From: Clostridia bacterium
Lineage (GTDB): Bacteria > Bacillota > Clostridia > Monoglobales > Monoglobaceae
NCBI GenBank assembly: GCA_017409915.1
Contig: JAFQRU010000115.1
Coordinates: 1-10,729 of the forward strand
Reading direction: 5' to 3'
Length of the DNA stretch: 10,729 nt
A program made the position numbers and the translations under genes. Below, one piece after another: positions 5,839-10,729 of this stretch; the stretch's first letter is position 1, and every line of letters starts with the position of its first letter. A model generated the notes under the pieces. The model was not told the DNA's origin. It did not search any database and saw nothing but the letters and a program-made list of their open reading frames with translations.

Positions 5839-5867
5839 ATTATAACACATCCTTTTTAAAATTGCAA
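5839..5867 (-). promoter_or_regulatory. Strong SigA-type promoter of the 51-aa peptide gene
   Basis: On the minus strand TTGCAA (5862-5867) is followed after exactly 17 bases by TATAAT (5839-5844) with an extended TG (TGT). A-tracts lie upstream (complement of about 5870-5897), resembling an UP element. This is one of the closest matches to consensus in the window. Confidence 0.8.
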
Positions 5868-5898
5868 GGCTTTTTTCAAAAATTTTTTTATTTTTTTA

Positions 5899-5927
5899 TA
5901 GACAAATTTCGCAACTTATATTAAAAT
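5899..5927 (+). promoter_or_regulatory. SigA-type promoter of radA
   Basis: TAGACA (5899-5904), a 17-base spacer and TAAAAT (5922-5927) match five of six bases in each box. The predicted transcript starts near 5934, about 25 bases before the ATG, with AGGAG at 5946-5950. It is divergent from the peptide promoter across an A/T-tract of about 30 bases. Confidence 0.6.
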
Positions 5928-5958
5928 ATTGTTATATCAGTATTTAGGAGCGTTTTAA

Positions 5959-7308
5959 ATGAAACAAAAAAGTGTTTTTATTTGCAGCGAATGTGGAAAC
6001 CAGTCCCCAAAATGGATGGGAAAATGCACAATGTGCGGAAGCTGGAACACTATGGAAGAGGAAATTATTCTTCCATCTTCCTCCCCTGTAGCTTCTTTTT
6101 CTCCCCCGTCTTCCCCGAAAAAAATTGCGGAGATAGATTCCTCCGCCGAGGTTCGTCAAGGGACGGGAATGAGCGAGCTTGACAGAGTGTTGGGCGGCGG
6201 ACTTGTTAAGGGTTCTTTTGTTTTAGTTGGCGGCGACCCGGGAATAGGAAAGTCTACCCTTCTTCTTCAGATTTGCGAATTTCTGGGGCAAACTTCAAAA
6301 ATCCTCTATGTTTCAGGAGAGGAGTCTCCTAATCAGATTAAGCTCAGAGGCGAACGACTCGGCATTACAACTGACAACCTTAAAGTATATTCTGAAACAA
6401 ATATGAACTACATAAAAAACGCAATCGCAGAGGAAAACCCTGATATTATTATTGTCGACTCTGTTCAGACAATGTTAAATCCTGAAATTGGCTCATCGCC
6501 GGGAAATGTTTCCCAAATAAAGGATGTTACCTCCTCTTTTATGCGAATTGCAAAAGATAATAATATAACCGTTTTCTTAGTTGGCCATGTTACAAAGGAC
6601 GGTGCCATCGCAGGGCCGAAAATTTTAGAGCATATGGTTGATACTGTTCTTTATTTCGAAGGGGACAACCAGCAATCATACCGAATTCTTCGTGCCGTTA
6701 AAAACCGATTCGGCTCTACAAACGAAATCGGTGTTTTCGAAATGGAAGCCGGCGGTCTTTCTCAGGTGGCAAATCCATCCGAAGCTCTTTTATCGGGCCG
6801 ACCAGAGGACTCTATCGGCTCTTGTATTTGTTGCAGCATGGAGGGAACTCGCCCTGTTCTCGCAGAAATTCAGGCCCTTATTTCTCCTACCTCTTTCGGT
6901 AACCCCCGAAGAATGACTCAGGGTCCTGATTTAAACCGCGTTTTAATGCTTCTTGCGGTTATGGAAAAACAATCAGGGTTGCACATAAATTCATATGACG
7001 CATATGTTAATATAGTAGGCGGTTTTAAAATTTCAGAGACAGCGACAGACCTTGGAATTGTTCTTGCTCTTGCATCAAGCTTTCGAAATCGCAGTCTTGA
7101 CAAGGGAATTGTTGCTATTGGTGAGGTTGGCTTAACCGGAGAAACTCGAAGCGTCAGCTTCTTGGAGGGACGGATACAAGAGGCGGAGAAAATGGGATTT
7201 ACCACCTGTCTTATCCCTTATATCAATTCAAAGAAGCTTCGAAAGTTCGAAAATATTGAAGTTATCCCTGTTAAACATATCAAAGACGCAATCAATAAAT
7301 TTTTGTAA
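5959..7308 (+). CDS. radA: DNA repair protein RadA (Sms)
   Basis: 449-aa RadA, a hexameric RecA-like ATPase that drives branch migration of recombination intermediates during repair. An N-terminal zinc finger has Cys9, Cys12, Cys23 and Cys26 in 'CSECGNQSPKWMGKCTMCGSW'-type spacing. Walker A is 'GDPGIGKST' (92-100), 'IIIVDS' (163-168) is Walker B, and the RadA-specific 'KNRFG' lies at 248-252. A Lon-protease-like C-terminal domain covers about 270-449 without being proteolytic. Length is normal. 'SCICCSMEGTRP' (288-299) has three cysteines where relatives usually have small hydrophobic residues. The ATG at 5959 follows AGGAG by 8 bases. Its stop lies in a 9-bp A/T-rich inverted repeat. The following gene is carD rather than the common partner disA. 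Confidence 0.97.
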   Translation: MKQKSVFICSECGNQSPKWMGKCTMCGSWNTMEEEIILPSSSPVASFSPPSSPKKIAEIDSSAEVRQGTGMSELDRVLGGGLVKGSFVLVGGDPGIGKSTLLLQICEFLGQTSKILYVSGEESPNQIKLRGERLGITTDNLKVYSETNMNYIKNAIAEENPDIIIVDSVQTMLNPEIGSSPGNVSQIKDVTSSFMRIAKDNNITVFLVGHVTKDGAIAGPKILEHMVDTVLYFEGDNQQSYRILRAVKNRFGSTNEIGVFEMEAGGLSQVANPSEALLSGRPEDSIGSCICCSMEGTRPVLAEIQALISPTSFGNPRRMTQGPDLNRVLMLLAVMEKQSGLHINSYDAYVNIVGGFKISETATDLGIVLALASSFRNRSLDKGIVAIGEVGLTGETRSVSFLEGRIQEAEKMGFTTCLIPYINSKKLRKFENIEVIPVKHIKDAINKFL

Positions 7309-7321
7309 AATCTTACAAAAA
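7300..7321. repeat. A/T-rich inverted repeat over the radA stop codon
   Basis: TTTTTGTAA (7300-7308) and TTACAAAAA (7313-7321) are a perfect 9-bp inverted repeat around a 4-base loop, with the TAA stop as the last three bases of the left arm. It has one G-C pair and no U-tract after it on the plus strand, so it is at best a weak terminator or a 3' mRNA end structure. Confidence 0.5.
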
Positions 7322-7344
7322 ATGAAAAAATATTGGAAAAATGT

Positions 7345-7372
7345 TTGAAATTACATAGAATTGTGGTATAAT
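7345..7372 (+). promoter_or_regulatory. SigA-type promoter of carD-ispDF
   Basis: TTGAAA (7345-7350), a 16-base spacer and TATAAT (7367-7372) with an extended TG (TGG) form a strong promoter. Transcription would start near 7379, leaving a leader of about 120 bases before carD. This makes carD-ispDF a unit separate from radA. Confidence 0.75.
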
Positions 7373-7403
7373 ATATATAGGAAATTTTATTTCACATTTT
7401 ATC

Positions 7404-7435
7404 ATAACGACCCACGAGCTTTATCGGGCGGTTAT
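7404..7435 (+). promoter_or_regulatory. Stem-loop in the carD leader
   Basis: ATAAC (7404-7408) pairs with GTTAT (7431-7435), and CCC (7411-7413) with GGG (7426-7428) across a 2x2 internal loop; GA/TC at 7416-7417 and 7424-7425 can extend it with a bulge. It has no U-tract, so it is not a standard terminator. The rest of the leader to 7481 shows nothing clear. No known riboswitch class was recognised. Confidence 0.35.
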
Positions 7436-7481
7436 ATAAATGTAAATACTTCTTTATGACAAAAAACTTGGACGGTAAACT

Positions 7482-7501
7482 GGAAGGAGTTGATACATTT
7501 G
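7482..7501 (+). promoter_or_regulatory. Ribosome binding site that selects the TTG start of carD
   Basis: GGAAGGAG (7482-7489) is 9 bases before TTG 7499-7501. An upstream in-frame TTG at 7490 directly abuts the Shine-Dalgarno sequence and would add 'MIH' before the conserved 'FKIGD', so 7499 is preferred. Confidence 0.7.
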
Positions 7502-7966
7502 TTTAAAATAGGAGACAATGTTATGTATCCTATGCATGGGGCAGGTGTTATTGTCGGCATTGAGGAAAAGGAAATCTTGGGTGAAATGCGCAAATATTTC
7601 GCTGTCCAGATTTCAAGGAAAAATATTAAGGTTCTTCTCCCTGTTGATAATCTTGAAGTTACGGGTATCCGAAATATTGTTTCTGCTGACGAAGCAAACG
7701 AGGCAATCAGTTTTTTCAAGGACTTAGAGGATGAAGACAATGTGAGCTGGAATCAGAGATATCGTGACAATATGGATAAACTAAAATCCGGCACAATCAA
7801 AGAGGTTGCTTATGTTGCTAAAACTCTCCTTTTAAGGGACAAGAAAAAATCTCTTTCCAATGCAGAGCGAAAGATCCTGAGCAACGCCAAAAGCGTTTTC
7901 ATTTCAGAGCTTGAAGCTGCGAAAAATATGAGCTGTGAGGAGATTGAATCACTGCTCGGTATTTAA
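7499..7966 (+). CDS. carD: CarD/CdnL family RNA polymerase-binding transcription factor
   Basis: 155-aa CarD-family regulator. In studied relatives it binds the RNA polymerase beta subunit and stabilises open promoter complexes, often at rRNA and stress promoters. The N-terminal RNAP-interacting domain (about 1-60) starts 'FKIGDNVMYPMHGAGVI' and includes 'VLLPVDN' (45-51). The helical C-terminal domain has 'SWNQRYRDNMDKLKSG' (83-98), 'KTLLLRDKKKSLS' (108-120) and 'NAERKILSNAKSVFISELE' (121-139), with Trp84 at the position used to wedge the -10 fork. The TTG at 7499 is the likely start; a rare start codon may hold output down. It has its own promoter and structured leader and is followed 43 bp later by ispDF with no terminator between. 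It fills the disA position of the common radA-disA-isp layout. Confidence 0.93.
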   Translation: MFKIGDNVMYPMHGAGVIVGIEEKEILGEMRKYFAVQISRKNIKVLLPVDNLEVTGIRNIVSADEANEAISFFKDLEDEDNVSWNQRYRDNMDKLKSGTIKEVAYVAKTLLLRDKKKSLSNAERKILSNAKSVFISELEAAKNMSCEEIESLLGI

Positions 7967-8009
7967 AGGCCTATGGGGAATGAACCCAATAAGGATTAAG
8001 GATGGATTT

Positions 8010-9170
8010 ATGGACAAATCAGGATGCACAGCCGTTATCGTTGCGGCAGGAGACAGTTTAAGAATGAAAAGCCTTGGGAATAAACAATTCCTAAGGCTTT
8101 TAGGTATGCCTGTTTTAGCTCACACCATTAAGGCATTTGAGGCGGCTTCCTTAGTTGACAATGTTATTATTGTTACAAAAGAAAGCCTTATTCCTGATGT
8201 CCAAAACATCATAGATGAATATAAATTCAACAAAGTCCGCCACATCGTAAAGGGTGGGAACACTCGTCAAGAATCCGTTTATAACGGACTTCTTCGTGCC
8301 GAGGGAGCTTCTCTCGTTGCAGTTCACGACGGGGCAAGACCGCTCATCTCTCCCGAAAAGATTGACGAGGCGGTTACCTTTGCAAAAGAAAAGGGTAGTG
8401 CAGTTTTGGGGATTCCTCTTTCCGACACGGTTAAGACCGTTAATGAAAATGACATTATTACGGGAACTCCCGAAAGAGACACTCTTCGCCTTATCCAGAC
8501 CCCACAGATTTTTCCTCTTTCCCTTTTGAAAGAGGCTTATGAAAAGGCTCAGAAAGACGGCTTTACGGGAACAGATGACAGCTCTTTGGTTGAGAGGCTT
8601 GGAATAGGTGTTCACTATATTTTCGGGGATTATAACAATATCAAAATAACAACTCCCGAAGATATTATAAAAGCAGAGAGCATTATGAAAGGGGCAAGAG
8701 AAATGCGGGTCGGTTTCGGATATGATGTTCATCGCCTTGTAGAAAACAGGGCGCTTATTTTAGGGGGAGTTAACATCCCTTACGAAAAAGGGCTTGACGG
8801 CCACTCTGATGCCGATGTTCTAATTCACGCCATTATGGATGCTCTTTTAGGGGCGGCGGCCCTTGGGGATATTGGAAAGCATTTCCCCGACACAGACAAT
8901 TCATTTAAAGATATTGACAGCCGTATCCTTCTTCGGAAAGTAGCTTCCCTTTTAAAAGAGAAAGGCTATAAAATTATAAATATCGATTCAACCATAGTTG
9001 CCCAATCGCCAAAGCTTGCTCCATTCATTGAAAAAATGAGAGAAAATATAAGTCAGGATTTAGCTCTTCCTCTTGATGCTGTCTGCGTTAAGGCGACAAC
9101 CACGGAAAAGCTTGGTTTTGAGGGCAGAAAAGAGGGAATTTCTTCCTCTGCCGTATGCAGTTTACTATGA
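8010..9170 (+). CDS. ispDF: Bifunctional MEP-pathway enzyme IspD-IspF fusion
   Basis: 386-aa fusion catalysing two non-consecutive steps of isoprenoid synthesis: CDP-methylerythritol formation (IspD) and cyclisation to methylerythritol cyclodiphosphate (IspF). The IspD part (about 1-228) shows 'AVIVAAGDSLRM' near the start, 'NKQFL', 'GGNTRQESVYNGL', 'VAVHDGARPLI' and 'TDDSSLVERLG'. The IspF part starts at Met232 with 'RVGFGYDVHRL' and has metal ligands Asp239, His241 and His273 in 'GHSDADVLIHAIMDAL', then 'TTEKLGFEGR'. These map exactly onto the usual IspF residues 8, 10 and 42. Upstream in-frame ATGs at 7935 and 7980 lack good ribosome binding sites and precede the conserved domain, so ATG 8010 with AAGGAT upstream is used. 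The linker is almost absent. An AAAGGGG 8 bases before Met232 could also permit a separate IspF product. Confidence 0.95.
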   Translation: MDKSGCTAVIVAAGDSLRMKSLGNKQFLRLLGMPVLAHTIKAFEAASLVDNVIIVTKESLIPDVQNIIDEYKFNKVRHIVKGGNTRQESVYNGLLRAEGASLVAVHDGARPLISPEKIDEAVTFAKEKGSAVLGIPLSDTVKTVNENDIITGTPERDTLRLIQTPQIFPLSLLKEAYEKAQKDGFTGTDDSSLVERLGIGVHYIFGDYNNIKITTPEDIIKAESIMKGAREMRVGFGYDVHRLVENRALILGGVNIPYEKGLDGHSDADVLIHAIMDALLGAAALGDIGKHFPDTDNSFKDIDSRILLRKVASLLKEKGYKIINIDSTIVAQSPKLAPFIEKMRENISQDLALPLDAVCVKATTTEKLGFEGRKEGISSSAVCSLL

Positions 9171-9184
9171 ATTTTAAAGAAAAC

Positions 9185-9209
9185 GGAAGAATTTGGAATA
9201 TATTCTTCC
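9185..9209 (+). terminator. Possible hairpin after ispDF
   Basis: GGAAGAAT (9185-9192) and ATTCTTCC (9202-9209) form an 8-bp stem around a 9-base loop, 14 bases after the ispDF stop. The following ATAACTTACTA has no U-run, so it is a weak terminator candidate or mRNA end stabiliser. Confidence 0.4.
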
Positions 9210-9239
9210 ATAACTTACTATAATTAGCTGTAATCACAG

Positions 9240-9269
9240 TTGAGTTTTACCCTATAATTATTGTAATAT
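9240..9269 (+). promoter_or_regulatory. Promoter of groES-groEL
   Basis: TTGAGT (9240-9245) is followed by TGTAAT (9262-9267) at 16 bases or TAATAT (9264-9269) at 18 bases. Either places the transcript start just ahead of, or within, the CIRCE element at 9275-9301, which is where HrcA-controlled groE promoters normally put it. Confidence 0.6.
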
Positions 9270-9274
9270 ATACA

Positions 9275-9301
9275 TTAGCACTCTAAGTCTTAGAGTGCTA
9301 A
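9275..9301 (+). promoter_or_regulatory. CIRCE operator, HrcA-binding site
   Basis: TTAGCACTC (9275-9283), a 9-base spacer (9284-9292) and GAGTGCTAA (9293-9301) match the CIRCE consensus at every arm position. HrcA binding here represses groESL; heat or unfolded protein, which titrates GroEL away from HrcA, relieves repression. The hrcA gene is not in the window. Confidence 0.97.
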
Positions 9302-9339
9302 AACGATGTTAATAATATCTTTTTAAGGAGGTTTTATAA

Positions 9340-9627
9340 ATGAATATTAAGCCACTTGCTGACAGAGTTGTTATCAAAATGGTGGAAGCCGAAGAAACAA
9401 CAAAAAGCGGTATTATTTTAGCAGGTGCCGCTAAGGAAAAGCCACAAATTGCTGAAGTTGTTGCTGTTGGCCCAGGGGGAGTTGTTGACGGAAAAGAAGT
9501 CAAGATGGAACTCGCCATTGGGGACAGAGTTTTGATGAGCAAGTATGCAGGTACAGAAGTTAAGCTTGACGGAATTGAATATACCATTCTTCGTCAGAGC
9601 GACATCCTTGCAAAAATCGAAGGTTAA
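9340..9627 (+). CDS. groES: Co-chaperonin GroES
   Basis: 95-aa GroES of normal length, which forms the heptameric lid on GroEL. It begins 'NIKPLADRVVIKMVEAEETT' with the mobile loop over about 16-33 including 'SGIILAG', followed by 'VVAVGPG' (40-46) and the 'GDRVLMSKYAGTEVKLDG' strand region (61-78). The ATG at 9340 follows AAGGAGG. It lies 39 bases after CIRCE and 16 bases before groEL, so the two form one HrcA-controlled transcript. Confidence 0.98.
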   Translation: MNIKPLADRVVIKMVEAEETTKSGIILAGAAKEKPQIAEVVAVGPGGVVDGKEVKMELAIGDRVLMSKYAGTEVKLDGIEYTILRQSDILAKIEG

Positions 9628-9643
9628 TTAGGAGGTTTTTATT

Positions 9644-10729
9644 ATGGCAAAACAGATTTTATTTGGCGAAGAAGCAAGACACGCTCTTCAAAAAGGCGTT
9701 GACACTCTCGCTAACACAGTTAAGGTTACACTTGGCCCAAAGGGCAGAAATGTAGTTCTTGATAAAAAATACGGTGCACCTCTTATCACAAACGACGGTG
9801 TTACAATTGCAAAGGAAATCGAGCTTGAAGACGCTTTTGAAAATATGGGTGCTCAGCTTGTTCGTGAAGTTGCAACAAAGACAAACGATGTTGCAGGTGA
9901 CGGAACAACAACTGCTACACTCCTTGCTCAGGCCCTTGTTCGCGAAGGCTTGAAGAATGTTACAGCAGGCGCTAACCCAATGATTCTCAGAAAGGGTATT
10001 GCAGCGGCTGTTGATGCTGCTGTTACCGAAATCGTTAAAAACAGCAAGCAGGTAAACGGAAAAGAAGACATCGCAAGAGTCGCATCTGTTTCCTCTGCTG
10101 ACGAGTTTGTTGGAAATCTTATTGCTGATGCAATGGATAAGGTTTCAAGCGACGGCGTTATCACTGTTGAAGAATCCAAAACTGCTGAAACATACTCCGA
10201 AGTTGTTGAAGGTATGCAGTTTGACCGTGGATACATCACTCCATATATGATTACAGACACAGACAAAATGGAAGCCGTTATTGACGACGCTCTCATTTTA
10301 ATCACAGATAAGAAGATTTCAAACATTCAGGAAATTCTTCCTCTTCTCGAACAAATCGTTCAGGCAGGCAAAAAGCTTATCATTATTGCAGAAGACATTG
10401 AAGGCGAAGCTCTTTCAACTCTTATCGTAAATAAGCTCCGCGGAACATTTACCTGTATCGGGGTTAAGGCTCCGGGCTTTGGCGACAGAAGAAAGGCAAT
10501 GCTTGAAGATATCGCTATCTTAACAGGCGGTACTGTTATTTCTGAAGAAATCGGCCTCGACCTTAAAGAAACAACAATTGACCAGCTCGGCCGAGCTAGA
10601 CAGGTTAAGGTTCAGAAGGAAAACACAATTATCGTTGACGGAGCAGGTAACCCTGACGCTATCCGCGCGAGAGTTAACCAGGTTAAAGTTCAGCTTGAAG
10701 AAACAACTTCTGAATTTGACAAGGAAAAA
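9644..10729 (+). CDS. groEL: Chaperonin GroEL, 3' end outside the window
   Basis: The open reading frame runs from ATG 9644 to the last base without a stop, giving 362 of the usual roughly 540 residues, so it is truncated by the window edge and not broken. Visible features are 'GPKGRNVVLD' (31-40), the nucleotide-binding 'DGTTTAT' with catalytic Asp86 (E. coli Asp87), 'TAGANPM' (107-113), the 'PGFGDRR' region of the apical domain, and 'ILTGG' after it. The ATG follows TTAGGAGG. Spacing to groES is 16 bases. Sequence is group I chaperonin throughout; nothing unusual is seen in the visible part. Confidence 0.98.
   Translation, partial: MAKQILFGEEARHALQKGVDTLANTVKVTLGPKGRNVVLDKKYGAPLITNDGVTIAKEIELEDAFENMGAQLVREVATKTNDVAGDGTTTATLLAQALVREGLKNVTAGANPMILRKGIAAAVDAAVTEIVKNSKQVNGKEDIARVASVSSADEFVGNLIADAMDKVSSDGVITVEESKTAETYSEVVEGMQFDRGYITPYMITDTDKMEAVIDDALILITDKKISNIQEILPLLEQIVQAGKKLIIIAEDIEGEALSTLIVNKLRGTFTCIGVKAPGFGDRRKAMLEDIAILTGGTVISEEIGLDLKETTIDQLGRARQVKVQKENTIIVDGAGNPDAIRARVNQVKVQLEETTSEFDKEK

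Noticed and set aside
7404..7435. Known riboswitch (for example a guanidine type) in the carD leader
   Set aside because: The paired hairpins and signature loops of those classes are absent; only a single imperfect stem is seen.
8151..8732. Minus-strand ORF of 193 codons opposite ispDF
   Set aside because: It lies wholly inside the conserved ispDF reading frame, and its cysteine- and asparagine-rich translation looks like an antisense shadow.
9219..9258. TATAAT matches at 9219-9224 and 9253-9258 as extra groE promoters
   Set aside because: Neither has a credible -35 box at 16-18 bases; the pair at 9240-9269 fits the CIRCE position better.
9928..10326. Minus-strand ORF opposite groEL
   Set aside because: Antisense to highly conserved groEL sequence; such shadows are common in codon-biased genes.

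Overview
The window looks like a piece of chromosome from a low-to-moderate G+C Gram-positive bacterium of the class Clostridia, probably a gut-type Oscillospirales or Christensenellales relative. This is an inference. It rests on strong AGGAGG-type ribosome binding sites, TTG starts, a perfect CIRCE operator ahead of groESL, a radA-carD-ispDF block, recR, an RlmCD-type 23S rRNA methyltransferase, and a TcdE-type holin. The sequence alone does not fix genus or species.

Layout. (1) 1-1890, plus strand: the distal end of a prophage or phage-derived particle island, with a tail/baseplate-like protein, a holin and an Amidase_2 endolysin. It stops at a bidirectional terminator, and no integrase, tRNA or att repeat is visible. 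(2) 1889-5228, minus strand: a tight housekeeping operon gtrA-like > recR > rlmCD-like > dut > tudS-like (DUF523), driven by a good extended -10 promoter at 5200-5228. Its last three genes all handle uracil: rRNA U methylation, dUTP hydrolysis and, by family, thiouracil desulfuration. (3) 5266-5867: a small-gene island with a 58-aa plus-strand ORF behind a perfect 10-bp hairpin, converging on a 51-aa minus-strand peptide gene with a near-consensus promoter and a leader of about 130 nt. These two are the least understood genes here. (4) 5899-9170, plus strand: radA, then carD and a fused ispDF. This matches the Firmicutes radA-disA-...-ispD-ispF neighbourhood, but disA is missing and carD sits in the gap. 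(5) 9240-10729, plus strand: promoter, CIRCE operator, groES and the first 362 codons of groEL, which runs off the window.

How the parts work together. The lysis module would release phage or particle contents by holin pores and peptidoglycan hydrolysis. The minus-strand operon covers recombination repair, rRNA modification and nucleotide-pool cleaning. radA adds branch-migration repair, carD tunes RNA polymerase at promoters, and ispDF supplies two consecutive MEP-pathway steps for isoprenoids. groESL is the HrcA-controlled chaperonin.

A recurring design trait is that stop codons lie inside hairpins: the amidase, gtrA and radA stops do, and the tudS stop lies in the terminator flank. Apart from the small-gene island, the window is mostly ordinary core genome. 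I see no convincing new defence or biosynthetic system, but the 51-aa peptide locus deserves follow-up.
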